Assembly (NCBI GenBank): GCA_963924555.1
Contig: OZ004581.1
Span: forward strand, 8,781,338-8,845,337
From: Crambe crambe
Lineage: Eukaryota > Porifera > Demospongiae > Poecilosclerida > Crambeidae
Length of the DNA stretch: 64,000 bases
Direction of reading: 5' to 3'
Shown: one piece after another, positions 10,921-22,733 of the stretch
How positions within the stretch are numbered: position 1 is the stretch's first letter
How the letters are laid out: each line of letters begins with the position of its first letter
The notes under the pieces: model-generated
Databases searched by the model: none
Seen by the model: only the letters and a program-made list of their open reading frames with translations
Told to the model about the DNA's origin: nothing
Position numbers and translations under genes: made by a program

Positions 10921-12620
10921 CAGAATGAAATTAAGCATCAAAATACGACAATGAAGGTACGGCAGGGTAAGAGAATAGACAGCATGTAAGTAACAATGCA
11001 GAGAGTGAGTCAGCTCAGAGTAACATACCAACTGAAGGAATGAAATTAAGCATCAAAATACGACAGTGAAGATACGACAGGGTAAGAGATTAAACAGCAT
11101 GTAAGTAACAATGCAGATAGTGAGTATGTTCAGAATAACTTACCTCCTGAAGGAATGAAATTAAGCATCAAAATACGACGACAGGGTAAGAGAATAGACA
11201 GCATGTGAGTAACAATGCAGAGAGTGAGTCAGTTCAGAATAACTTACTATCTGAAGGAATGAAATTAAGCATCAAAATACGACAGTGAAGGTAAGATAGG
11301 GTAAGAGAATAGACAGCATGTAAGTAACAATGCAGAGAGTGAGTACGTTCAGAATAACTTACTCGCTGAAGGAATGAAATTAAGCATCAAAATACGACAA
11401 CAGGGTAAGAGAATAGACAGCATGTAAGTAACAATGCAGAGAGTGAGTACATTCAGAATAACTTACCTCCTGAAGGAATGAAATTAAGTATCAAAATACG
11501 ACGATAGGGTAAGAGAATAGACAGCATGTAAGTAACAATGCAGAGAGTGAGTCAGTTCAGAATAACTTACCTCCTGAAGGAATGAAATTAAGCATCAAAA
11601 TACAACAGTGAAAGTACGACAGGGTAAGAGAATAGACAGCATGTAAGTAACAATGCAGAGAGTGAGTCAGCTCAGAGTAACTTACCTCCTGAAGGAATGA
11701 AATTAAGCATCAAAATACGACAGTGAAGGTAAGACAGGGTAAGAGAATAGACAGCATGTAAGTAACAATGCAGAGAGTAAGTACATTCAGAATAACTTAC
11801 CAACTGAAGGAATGAAATTAAGCATCAAAATATAACAGTGAAGGTACGACAGGGTAAGAGAATAGACAGCATGTAAGTAACAATGCAGAGAGTGAGTATA
11901 ACTTACTAACTGAAGGAATGAAATTAAGCATCAAAATACGACAGTGAAGGTACGGCAGGGTAAGAGAATAGACAGCATGTAAGTAACAATGCAGAGAGTG
12001 AGTCAGCTCAGAGTAACTTACCAACTGAAGGAATGAAATTAAGCATCAAAATACGACAGTGAAGATACGACAGGGTAAGAAAATAGACAGCATGTAACAA
12101 TGCAGAGAGTGAGTCGGTTCAGAATAACTCACCTCCTGAAGAAATGAAATTAAGCATCAAAATACGACAACAGGGTAAGAGAATAGACAGCATGTAAGTA
12201 ACAATGCAGAGAGTGAGTACATTCAGAATAACTTACTCGCTGAAGGAATGAAATTAAGCATCAAAATACGACAGTGAAGTTAAGACAGGGTAAGAGAATA
12301 GACAGCATGTAAGTAACAATGCAGAGAGAGTGAGTACGTTCAGAATAACTTACTCGCTGAAGGAATGAAATTAAGCATCAAAATACGACAGTGAAGGTAA
12401 GACAGGGTAAGAGAATAGACAGCATGTAAGTAACAATGCAGAGAGAGTGAGTACGTTCAGAATAACTTACTCGCTGAAGGAATGAAATTAAGCATCAAAA
12501 TACGACAGTGAAGGTACGACAGGGTAAGAGAATAGACAGCATGTAAGTAATAGTGCTGAAAGTTGTCAAGAGTAACTCACATCCTGAAGGATCTAAATAT
12601 GTCAATGAAGGTATGACAGG
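10921..12620 (-). repeat. Array 2: short microexon-like array, truncated
   Basis: About 15 units of the same ~115-bp repeat as arrays 1 and 3. Minus-sense triplets between CAG and GTAAGT include TTG, GAG, ATA, CGA, TTA and, in the diverged final unit, GAT. The left edge breaks inside a unit and joins unrelated sequence, with no transmembrane exon beyond it, so this copy looks orphaned. Confidence 0.88.
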
Positions 12621-12774
12621 GTAAGATAATGAGAAGTGATAAAACGATATGTTAATGAAGTATAAGTAATAACTTACAAGGAGAAGGGGTAATAAGTTCC
12701 AACATCAAATCGAGTGTGTATGGTGTGAAAGAACATGATGCCAAATATAATAATGTCAGTCTTGAATGACTCAC

Positions 12775-13173
12775 CTCCTGAAAGAAAACATTGATACACA
12801 TAATTATTCAGCACTTTCTAATCAATAAATATTCCAGACACAATGTTGAAACTTCCTTCCTTTTTTGGTAAAGGGTTGACAAGTGAGAATTGGCCCCACC
12901 CGTACACATGGGCCACATAGGCACACTGCAGTACAGCACAAGCTGCACTTCAGGTGAGGAAGGAATGAGCTTCCAAGTCATTACCAGTGGTGGGTTGCAT
13001 TGGTACACTCTCTATAATCAATACTCCCCAACTAAATGAGCTGGTGTCACACCCTAGCCCCTAGTCCCTAGCTACCTTTTTCATGTGAATGCACTCACAA
13101 AATATGGTTCAGCTCTGCTAGAAGTAGCCTTCTTCTCTGCTTCTTCATTCTCTTCACCTTTTTTATCACTCAT
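12775..13173 (-). CDS. Head 2: first exons upstream of array 2
   Basis: The first exon (13099-13173, 75 nt) starts MSDKKGEENEEAEKK and ends AEPYF at a GTGAGT donor. The second candidate exon (12985-13011, 27 nt) reads RVYQCNPPL. A single-codon GAG exon lies at 12775-12777 between TTTCAG and GTGAGTC. The structure is that of heads 1 and 3. A KDZ transposon begins only 36 bp upstream of the ATG, probably separating this head from its promoter, and array 2 leads nowhere. The locus is probably not functional, although its exon frames are intact. Confidence 0.5.
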
Positions 13174-13204
13174 GATGTGATCCAGTAAATATTTCTTACC
13201 TGAC

Positions 13205-13209
13205 AAAAT
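13205..13209. repeat. Left target-site duplication of the KDZ element
   Basis: AAAAT directly before the left terminal repeat recurs at 20635-20639 after the right one. Flanking sequence on both sides continues the duplicated head-2 segment seen uninterrupted near 5950. Confidence 0.6.
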
Positions 13210-13297
13210 GCACCCGGTTCACGAACTATTCCCAGTACGGGTACTGGAAAGAAATTGGAACTAACGCAGCAGATCCAGTGGGTAAAAGTTCCTGAAA
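13210..13297 (+). repeat. Left terminal inverted repeat of the KDZ element
   Basis: About 88 bp match the reverse complement of 20547-20634 with only a couple of mismatches, ending around GGGTAAAAGTTCCTGAAA. Confidence 0.88.
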
Positions 13298-13374
13298 TTT
13301 AACCCCGTTAAAGCACGCACATTAACCTAGTACGTACCTAGTACCTGCTAGCGCAGTGAGCTATAGCTGCAACA

Positions 13375-16300
13375 ATGGCCACTTACAGAAAATGTACTCT
13401 ACCAGCTCTGAAAGTGACTCAAAGGCCTACCAACAGACCAAAATCTACAACTTTGGTACACAGAAGCATGAGTAACTCTTCTGCTTCTGCTGAGTGTCTA
13501 GACCCCAGGCCAAGTGATCCTTCCAGCGAGGTACAGGAATCTCTACCTCCACTAGTGGACATGGTACCTGATTTCATTGAGCCCACAGAACATGAGTTGT
13601 CTCGTCAGTCATCAGCTGCTGGCTGGAATGAGATAAGAAATGCACTGAGGACAGCAGTGACTGAAAATGCTGCTATGCCACAGGGGCAATTGTGCATTAT
13701 GTGTGCAGAAGTGGCTTGTTTACAATGCCAGCGTTGTGGACCTCAAGGTTTCTTCTGCTCACAGTGCTTCCCAAAATTTCACAGCAAAGTCAATATATTT
13801 CATATTCCAGAGAAATGGGAGGTGAGAATAATAAGTGATGTGTCACATTTTATTAAGGCCGACATAGATGAAACTCAGAACTTGGCTAATATAGCTGTAC
13901 CTATTTCTATCACTGCTGTTACATAATGCACACATGAATGTTGCCGGCATACATAGAATTCGGTTGTAAAATGTAATGCATTTCATTATAGGATGATCAT
14001 TTTGTACCAATTTTTGGAATTTGTCGACATGTGGATGTCAGAAAGAGGCACTATTTTGAATGTGAGAGTAAAAGAGATATAAAGATTCGGGTTATTGATG
14101 AATATGGTATGAAACTATTTTATAATTATTAGTAGCAATTATATACTGCATCACGTTTGCAGGGATAGAGCATGAAGTGAGTTTCGTGTGCTGTAACTGT
14201 GAACCAGCTGCAGTAACTTTATCCCGTGCAAAGTTATGGCCAGCTACCCCCAAGAATCCTTGCTTAGCATTTACATTTGAGCTACTAAATTTGGTTGAAG
14301 CTCTACTATTAGAGTGCCAAGTGTCACTGAAAAACTTTTGCAGTGCACTAAAATTTTATTGCCCTTTCTTGGTTCCTCAAAGAAGAGAAGTATATTCTGC
14401 TCTCATTGACTGTTTTGAAGAGTACAGGTAGCCAAATAATCACAGCAGGGAATTTATTTATTTATTTTACGCTATAGATTTTTAAGGCATAATCTTCGAC
14501 ACATGAATTATTTGTGTGAAAGCCTTGATCTGGGAAACAGGTGTCCAGCATGTCCTCAAAATGTCCAATGTGAAGGTAGCTAAATAGTTTAATGTAACTT
14601 ACATCCTGAACTATAATTATAAAAATTTAGATGATGTGCCATCCAATAATTTGATATTTGCTATGGATGCCATCTTCGGTTTGCCACGAAAAAAATCTGC
14701 AGGCACAAGTTTTAGAGCTCCCCTCCATAAGGAGTTATTTTTTGAGGACCAGTCTGCTGTTGACCAGTTCATTGCAGAGGACAGTACAAGAAAGTCTACA
14801 ATTATTGTGAATGTAAGCCTGATACATTCGTTCAGTGATGTAATAGTAATCACACATGCTATCATAGGAATGTAATGATTTTCTTGCGGGAAACATGCTT
14901 CGCAGTGCTAGGCGATATAATGCATTGGATGAGACGGGTGTGTTTGGGTATTGTTGCCGGCATGAGTTCCCAGGAAAGTTCGTAAATTTGAAGCATGGAG
15001 AACGGTAGGTGTGAGTATGATAATTATCATGTGGCTGTTTCCATGCATTATTGTTATACCATTAGATTGGCATATCCTGTTTGGATGTTAGAGAACATTA
15101 TCTCTACTCATGCTGGGTCAGGATCAAAACTTTTTGTCATGTATGACATTGCTTGTTCTCTCTCCAAGCACTTGAAGGTATGTAGTCTATAGGTGACGGT
15201 AGTTTGCTTACATCCAAAAATTACTCCTACAGAATCTTAAAAGGTTTGACATTCTTCAGAGTGTTTCTTTGTGTTTGCCAACTTTCCATTCATATGGACA
15301 TGTAGTTTCTTGCCAGGTAAGTATCAGTCCCTGCAGTCATGTAGTGCAGTTACCACATGAATGTATTATGGGTTCTCTATGGCCCCCGGAGATGTCAAGG
15401 AATTGGTCTTAGTGATGGCGAGACCATGGAACGATTGTGGTCATATCTACGTAGGTTTAATCGGATGACAAAGGAAATGAGACCATCACATCGTATTGAC
15501 ATCCTCTCAAGTGCCCTAGCATACTATGGAATCAAGACTAAAAACAAGCTAGGTGAAAATTTTAAGATCATCTTTATGTATATAGAGTGTATAGCATGTT
15601 AGCATATTATTGTATAGCTTCTCTGCTTCTTATGCGGTGGGATAGAGCTTATAAATGCAAAGCACTTGCTGAAGAGATATTGAATGAACTTATCCCTAAT
15701 TTTTTCCATGGTATGTGTTTTTATTATTGTGTCAGCTATGTAATGTAGAAACCTCTCTCATTATGTAGATGAAAAGATCCAGGGTGAGATAATCAGATGG
15801 TTGTCCGAGGAGGAAAGTAGTTGTCAGTATAAGCCAGGAGCAAGTAGGTCCTTTATATTATTAACATCAAGCATGCCATGAAATATCGCTTATTCTGTGA
15901 TACATGTATATAGGATTGGTTCAGTGGAAATCTGAGTATGTTCAGATACTTCAAATTTATTATGCTTTAAGGTTGCACAATTAATTTTATACTTACCTGT
16001 ATGCCAGCAAGTGTATTTCTTACAGGGATCAACTCTTGTCGGGGAGTACTGGCAGTGTTAGTGGTGGACAATTTACACAGTATGTATTATTATTTGCATT
16101 GAAGAATCACTGCATTTACATGTTGTTCATAGATTGAATAGGCGACTAGAAGAAATAGAAAAGAAGTACGGGATTCAACATCGGTGGTCTCAGTCTGACA
16201 AGGAATATACTGAATGCTTATGCACTCTTTCACTTACCAAAAGGGAGCACTTGCTGATTTCTATGTGGAAGAGTGGACAAAAAAGATCCTTTTTGCTGAA

Positions 16301-16917
16301 TTTGAAGAAGAAGTATGCAGGTGTGCTAGCTGTTACAATAAATGCAATTCCATCTTCATGACTACAATTATGCAGATGGACAGAAGATAGCTATAAAACT
16401 CAGCAAGCAGATTTCAAAGGAGACGGCTTCAGTGAAGATACTGCTAAGAGAGTACAATGCTGTCTGCAACTCTCCATTGAAATTAGACGATTCTCTCACT
16501 ATGGCTGAAGCATTGGATCCAAGAACAATTGAAGGACATCTTAGTGGACTGAGCAGAAAGTACACTTCCATTGCTACTGGGAATAAGCGTCGCATTATTG
16601 ATGCATATTCAATGCTTTATCGATCACAAGAAGAGCTGGTAATGCTGAAAAAAGAAGTCTTGTTGCTGGTTCAGTACTATGAACAGAGAAAGAAATACGT
16701 GCTTGTACAACTAAGCAACTTTTCTAGTCAAAACAACTTGTTTAGCCAAGGAGCTGTAGCAATGTTGAAACAGCTCCTTAGTGACAATGATTTTTACCTA
16801 AAGCAGGGACATCTAGTCATTGGTGCTATGAACCAAGGCAACACCAGTAATGAAGCTTACAGTGACAGTGACTTTTCTGATGACAATAGTGATTGTAGTG
16901 ATAGTGATGTTGACTAA
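13375..16917 (+). CDS. KDZ transposase, about 15 exons, one frameshift
   Basis: This would catalyse cut-and-paste movement of the element. Exon 1 (13375-~13818) encodes an N-terminal region and a Cys/His cluster (LCIMCAEVACLQCQRCGPQG, then FFCSQCFPKFHSK), like the CxC domains that accompany KDZ transposases. Later exons give DDHFVPIFGICRHV, FVCCNCEP, NLRHMNYLCESLDLGNRC, an FGLPRKKSAG block, DETGVFGYCCRHEFPGKF, YDIACSLSKHLK, FHSYGHVVSCQ, and the DGETMERLWS acidic motif. The last exon (from ~16375) ends in an acidic Ser/Asp tail (DSDFSDDNSDCSDSD). Introns are short with GT-AG ends. Near 15003 the frame of LKHGER does not continue into YDNYHVAV; a one-base indel is needed. The family call is firm from the motifs; exact exon edges are approximate. 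Confidence 0.82.
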
Positions 16918-17082
16918 ACAGGTTTTGAATTATATTTTGTGGCTGGATATTTATTTTCAAGCATTCTTTGAGTGTGACCCATATCTAAGCATGTCTAAAC
17001 AGTTGCTGGCAGAGTAGAGACACTAACTGACATGCCAATCCCATGACAAGAGTGGAACCCAGAGTGGAACCTAAATCCAGGA

Positions 17083-17235
17083 ACTCAAATCCAGTAAACT
17101 TGCTGGCAGAATGGAACCCACGTCCAGTAAACTTGCTGGCAGAATGGAACCCACGTCCAGTAAACTTGCTGGCAGAATGGAACCCACGTCCAGTACACTT
17201 GCTGGCAGAATGGAACCCAAATCCAGTACAGTTGC
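17083..17235. repeat. 33-bp minisatellite between the two KDZ genes
   Basis: Four to five copies of CCAGTAAACTTGCTGGCAG plus AATGGAACCCACGT. It lies between the convergent 3' ends of the transposase and the accessory gene. Frames through it on both strands are not genes. Confidence 0.85.
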
Positions 17236-17440
17236 TGAGAACCCAAATCATAATAAAAAGCTATCAGAAGATGTGGTTTCATCTTAGCACTTGGGTTTTT
17301 CTCTCCCTCCCCCAACAATAAGGCTGGTATTTGATTAGCTTGTGCTTTTTGCAAAATTTTCATATATAATATTATATAAACAGCTACTGTATGAGTATAA
17401 TAAATTACTAGTAACCAATAGCTATCTATTAATAAAACAT

Positions 17441-20400
17441 TTACTTCTGTATCTGTCTTATAAAGGATTTGCATTCAGGACACAGCCACTTAATTTCCTT
17501 ATACGATTCCTCTTTAAGATTCACACACTCAAGGTGAAACCACTTAAGGCAACACCCACACTCTATCATTGGTTTGTGTCTTTCATTGGGCATTCTGCAG
17601 ATGCATAAAATCTGTTCTGAAATTGACTTGATGATTCTTCTTCCCAAACGAAGGTGTCTTTCTCCCTTACGAGGAAACTTAAGCATTTCACCATGTTCCA
17701 GGCAGGTTTTCAGATGAGGACGCATTTTCTCATGATCCCATAGACAACGAAGGGGATCACTGCCAAAGGCTATCTCAGTAGCATATGCAAGGGCATACAC
17801 CCCACAGTCACTGGAGTTGAGCTGGCCATCAACATTCATAATATCAAAACGCAAGGTACCTACTGCTGGTCGCATGAATGAACATATTCCCAATTTCACT
17901 TTTTGTTCCAAAGCTGGGCCGTGGAGGCTGTCATATATAGATATAGAATCGGTATGCACACTACCCTGGGAGTCTTTAATGTTAGAAACAGCAATCCAGT
18001 GACTATTCATTGTGTGCATTACTTGCACAAAAGGGACATTTTGGGCCAAAGTATCAAACAGCCTTTTCCTGTCACCACACTGAGGAGACTGAAATCCATG
18101 AATTAGGGGAAATTTTTTACTCAGCATTTTCTGTGCACAGAAAATAATGCCATCATTTAGCCATGAATTCCTGCTCTCTATCATTTCTTTATCTGCAAAG
18201 GTCAAATTATGCTGAGGTATCCATAGTTTCTCTTGAGATTTACAAGGACTTGCTGAAATAATAAATGGGGTGGATGGCGAACCATGCTCAGAAATGAAAG
18301 TATGCTTAATATTTTGTAGTGGAATAACAGGAGATAGTGATCCTTCAGGTGGTAGTGAATATTGATCTTGTAGTGAATGATTTGAAAGATGTGGTAGGTT
18401 GAAAGTATGATTTGGAGGTGGCAATGAATACTTGTCAGAAGGTAGATTAAGATCTGGAGGTGGTGGTGAATGCTTGTCAGGAGATAGACTGAGTGGCAGA
18501 GGGTTGTGTTGATTTAATAAGGAACTTAAAATGGGAGCAGGCTTGACGACATTGCTGCTTTGTTCAGAATGTGGAGTAGGTAGATCAGAGAATGACATGG
18601 ACTTCTGAGAGAGGGGTGGATATAAATGACAAGAACTTGAGGAAGATGAATTAGAAATTCCAGAACAGGTAGCTGTGACTGACTTACATGATTGAATGAA
18701 TGATTTAGAGGTTGATGTGAATGAATTAGGTAATTGTGAAGAATGTGAAGTCAAGAAGTCTGATTGAAGTGGAAGTACGTGTGATTTTGATGGATTCAAT
18801 TTGGACTTTTGTGATGTGAGGGAGTGTGATTTGGAAGATGCATAAAAAAGGGATGATGAATTAGAGGAAGGAACAGATAAACTAGATGGAGAAGAATGAG
18901 ATTTAGAAGAATGAGAGAGAGACAGACGTGTTTTAGGAAGAGGTTTAGAGGAACCAGAGGAAGAGGCATACAAGTTTGATTTAGAGGAATCAGAGGGTGA
19001 TTCATTGAGTTTTGTCTGTGATAATGAGCATGGAATGGATTGTTTAGAGGAATTAGGAACATGTGAAACAGGTTTGGATATAATATGTGATGTGGAGAAA
19101 TCATGTGAAGTTGCCTGTGACTGAGAAAAACTCTTCACTTCTGGTGGTGGCTGACCTAAATAAATTACTATACAGTATAGATAGCTAGTGTTACAGAGCA
19201 ACAAGCTTACCGGCAACAATCAGAGATCGTAGGTAATCAACAACTTTTCCAGTGATACATGCTGCACAGTCCTTAGTGTTCACCATTTGGACATCCATCT
19301 CATAGAAACCCAGAGCAAAGCCACTATAACCGATATTTTCTAACTCCTTAAACTATACATAAGTAGAGAATTCATTCTGAATGTTTGAAAGACAAAACTT
19401 AATACCTGTTTATGAATAATTTTAAAGGCTTTAGTGCCTGCTTTTATAACATCTTTGGGTGACATAACTTCTGTTGAATTATTATCACCAGATAGCTTTA
19501 CAAGCCGATCCTTTTCACTTTGAGGAAGTGCCGAATACATCTCGCTAGCCTTCTTATTGAATACTCCCACACCACTCTTCATTGCATCTTTCCCAGCTAA
19601 AAATGCATTTAGTTGTAACTTAAGCCATAACAATTAATTAATTAATGTTGCTTGGGGCCAACTAACTGCCGGCTATAATGATAGTCTAAATAAAGCACAC
19701 TAACAATAATATCAGCCTATGTGATTGTAGAAAAGTTCTAATGCATCTATCACGTAGCTAAATTTCTATGCATGATGTCACTCAAACAAGCAAGCTAAAC
19801 CAGAAGCTTAGGCTGATGAAGAGAGCAAGGAACACATAAACACCATGAAAATTGCCACAGATTATCTGTGAGTTAGGCTAGTTATTAAATGACTTTGCCA
19901 CCTAGCTACTCCAATTGAATACTTTTTCACGGAACAAGGAATGTTCAATATCATAATTATTACTATCACAGTGTAGGTACCATTTGCTGGTAGGGGGTGA
20001 GTGGGGCTGATGGCCAGCATGGAATGTACTCTAGTTTAACTAACCACTTGATTCACCATACTCCTTCAAATAGCATTGCCATGGAGTAAATTTCAGTTGC
20101 TTCTTCACAGGCCTAGGCAACCGGCTTTCTTGTGGTTTAGAATGCCTCTTTCGGTAACTTTTTTTCTTTATCCATCTCTACATATCAATAATTAGTAGTG
20201 AATTTCTGCTACTGTTCTGTTAGTTTACTACCTTTACTTGCTGAATACTTAGTTGAGCATCACTGGCTGCTTGGGAAATGAGAGCTGCATGCCTTTTTCC
20301 ACATCCAGTCAAGCCATTGAACCAGTAGGAATTTAAGCATGCTCGCTGTGCCACACTGAACCGGGTCACTTTCTTCTTGGTTAAAGAGCTGGCAACTTCA

Positions 20401-20456
20401 TCCTCACTACAAGAAGCACTGGTACTACCTACAGCTACACTACTATCAGTATCCAT
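17441..20456 (-). CDS. KDZ accessory protein: homeodomain-like, HMG-like, Ulp1 protease, PHD finger
   Basis: The start is ATG at 20454-20456 (MDTDSSVAVGSTSASCSEDE). Exon 1 (20232-20456) ends IQQVK and exon 2 (~20040-20175) begins RWIKKKSYRKRHSKP, together a helix-turn-helix resembling a homeodomain recognition helix. Exon 3 (~19400-19620) has FNKKASEMYSALPQSEKDRL, HMG-box-like. A further exon (19210-19350) reads FKELENIGYSGFALGFYEMD. The large last exon (17441-~19155) has a Ser-rich linker, then a C48/Ulp1-type cysteine peptidase with the expected triad context: His in NSHWIAVSN, Asp in ISIYDSLHG, Cys in SSDCGVYALAYA. A C4HC3 PHD finger closes the protein (CICRMPNERHKPMIECGCC, then WFHLEC and LCPEC). 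KDZ elements are known to carry SUMO-protease-like partners, and the position inside the TIRs fits. It probably deconjugates SUMO-like proteins and binds chromatin; that is inference. Confidence 0.8.
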
Positions 20457-20546
20457 CAAAAAACAACAAAAAAAAACTCCAACTGAATTTGCACACGTGG
20501 TGCAGAACTGCGCAGGCGCTAGGCTACTGGATAGCAAGGGTTAATT

Positions 20547-20634
20547 TTTCAGGAACTTTTACCCACTGGATCTGCTGCGTAAGTTCCAATTTCTTTCCAG
20601 TACCCGTGCTGGGAATAGTTCGTGAACCGGGTGC
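20547..20634 (-). repeat. Right terminal inverted repeat of the KDZ element
   Basis: Ends CGTGAACCGGGTGC followed by the AAAAT duplication (20635-20639). It is the reverse complement of the left end. Confidence 0.88.
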
Positions 20635-20639
20635 AAAAT

Positions 20640-21110
20640 GATCCAAAAGTCTGTGGGTTCAAAGGTTATAATGATTCACTACGCATGCGCAAGATGCAAG
20701 TGGTTTGAATAATTCTCGAGTTAGCTGAAATGGTCTCAAAATTAATGTCTAACCTAGATGAGTGAATGGTTTTAAGAAAGCATGATGTTTAAGTGAAGAG
20801 ATTAGACAACATGATAAGCATTGAGTGATACCTGCACGTGAAAAGGGGAAAGTCATTCAGCCTGCAGTGTGAAATAATGTCACACTGATCCGTCCTTCTT
20901 TACTTCTCTCTATTTATTACACAGGTGCACATGTCTGCATCCTTCTCAATATAATTATCAGTCTGTAAAGGATGCAGTATATGTATATGTACCTGTAGCA
21001 CCTGTGTGATAAATAGAAGTTATTAAAGAGGGATGGATCAGTGTGTCTATTCACAACACAATAACATAGATCTTCATTTATTTACCCATAGATTGAATAG
21101 GGCATAAAAT
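20640..21110. other. Continuation of the duplicated head-2 upstream segment
   Basis: Matches 5950-6410 and 53000-53345. It shows that the KDZ insertion split a formerly continuous block. No gene seen. Confidence 0.6.
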
Positions 21111-21184
21111 GTAATTTTACCAGTGGATAAACTACTGCTTCTAATCAATGTTGTGAGTTTATATTTCATGATAATTTATCTCAA

Positions 21185-21600
21185 TTGATATCAAATTATC
21201 TAAATCACTTGATACATCCTACACCTACTTCACCAGACTACAACAACTCAATCTTCTTCCCCTGACGTACCATTTTGAAATAAATGACATCATGTTTATT
21301 GTGTGTCGACTCAAAGAGCCAAAAGGCCACTTTGATCTGTCTAAGCACGTTTCATTCAGTTCAGCTTCTGCTAGGTCATCATCCAAGATGTCTCACACAC
21401 GAGTAGACACTTCTATTTTAATCACCTGCCACTTCTTTAATTACATGCTGCTAGGTCATCATCCAAGATGTCTCACACAAGAGTAGACACTTCTATTTTA
21501 ATCACCTGCGCACTTTTATGGAACGCCCTTCCTCCTATTGACCTGAACTTATCCTTTCCCTCTATCAAACCACATTTGTTAGAATATTTCTATAGCTAAT
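21185..21600 (+). pseudogene. LINE (non-LTR retrotransposon) reverse-transcriptase C-terminal remnant
   Basis: The plus strand reads RLQQLNLLPLTYHFEIND, IMFIVCRLKEPKGHFDLSKH, then VSFSSASARSSSKMSHTR and, in another frame, LWNALPPIDLNLSFPSIKPH. This is the standard end of CR1/L2/jockey-like reverse transcriptases (RL..L.LLPL.YR.EI.D, then LWN.LP). A ~75-bp internal duplication (about 21367-21443 and 21449-21510) interrupts the frame. Only the 3' end is present, as expected for a 5'-truncated insertion. Confidence 0.7.
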
Positions 21601-22462
21601 CACTTTTTGATTCATTTTTCAGTCGACAACTCGTGCAGCTATCATTTTATGTGCCCATGAGTGAACTCCCGATGTCATTTTTTAAATTTAGTTGAAGATG
21701 GTGTTTATCCTTTTTGCAACAATTGTAATAAAGAGAAGGCATAATATGTATAGCTAAGAGAGGAGCTCGAGAGAAAACATAATTATTTTGTTTATAGTTT
21801 AGCCAGCCATAGCTAGCTAGTGTGTATTTTACTGATCATTTGTGTTTTATTAATTATTATACTGAATATTGAACTCTGCAAATTTAGAAATCTTGTGACG
21901 ATAAACAGTGAATTTAGTTTGCATGGCCTAACCAGTTACACTCACATTTATTTTAACTTTGGTAAGTCACTACTCATATGGACCATAAAAGTTATCACTA
22001 TCTATGGTTGTCATTATGACCCACCTGTAAGTAATTTGGCCATGTTTTTGCACTGTTGAAATAACTGATGTGGGTTGATGGTTGCTTTGACTTTTGTATT
22101 ATGAGAGGAACTAAACTGTTAAGATAGAAATATTGAAGTGGGGGTAGCTAGTTGCTGGATCTTAACTCAAAAGGTAGACGCATAGTTATAATGGATATCA
22201 TAATTTAAAAAGTCAACACACTAACTGAATAACACAATGAGAAGCTTAATAAGAACACAACAAATAGCATGTATCATACCTGTACAGTAGTAGTGACAAA
22301 AGGGGGAGGGGGTACAAAAATAACTATGACAATGACCTCAAATCAAACAGGAAAAACCATATAGCTACATAGCAAAAATAGAGGGGAAAAATTATAATAT
22401 AGAAAAGGCATCACATTTTTCCATTCGGTGGAATGTCTCTCATGATGTCCTGGTATTTTTCT
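21601..22462. other. Intergenic, no supported gene
   Basis: AT-rich. It begins with the probable 3' tail of the LINE remnant (to about 21760, with AATAAAG). Nothing else can be supported. Confidence 0.4.
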
Positions 22463-22733
22463 TTACTTTTTGGTTTGTCCTGCCCCCCCCCCCCCCCCCA
22501 GCATTTCCTTGTGGTAGTTTTTATTCAGCCCACCACTGAGAATGGTACCATCACTTGCATTCTTTGTCCAAAGCAATCCACCCTCCTTCGTCTTCATGTG
22601 AGTATAGTATGCACCACTGTCTATACCCCGCTGATCCATTTTGACTTCACCCTCTGTGAGGCCAGTAAAATTTGAACGCCTTCCATTTTTTGAAACAGAT
22701 AAAAATACCTCCTTCCAGCGCTCCAGTTTTAGG
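22463..22733 (-). pseudogene. Frame-shifted continuation of the J-FYVE gene's C-terminus
   Basis: The large exon stops at 22734 after HRWNHVFTPKKGHV, next to a run C5-A5-G3. In the neighbouring frame an open stretch continues for about 90 codons (for example RGIDSGAYYTHMKTKEGG and NASDGTILSGGLNK) before a poly-G run (C-run on plus, ~22484-22500) and a stop at 22463. A one-base homopolymer error or a true frameshift mutation would explain it. The domain is not recognised. Confidence 0.45.

Larger units (their letters stand above)
13210..20634 (+). mobile_element. KDZ-type DNA transposon, 7.4 kb, with TIRs
   Basis: The element is bounded by inverted repeats starting GCACCCGGTTCACGAACTAT and a 5-bp AAAAT duplication. 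It carries a multi-exon transposase on plus (13375-16917) and a multi-exon accessory gene on minus (17441-20456). The transposase has the motifs known from Kyakuja-Dileera-Zisupton (KDZ) transposases: a Cys cluster, FGLPRKKSAG, DETGVFGYCCRHEFPGKF, YDIAC, the HSYGHVVSCQ block and GIGLSDGETMERLWSYLRRF. The ends are nearly identical and most exons are open, so insertion is fairly young. One frameshift in the transposase suggests this copy is no longer autonomous. Confidence 0.88.
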
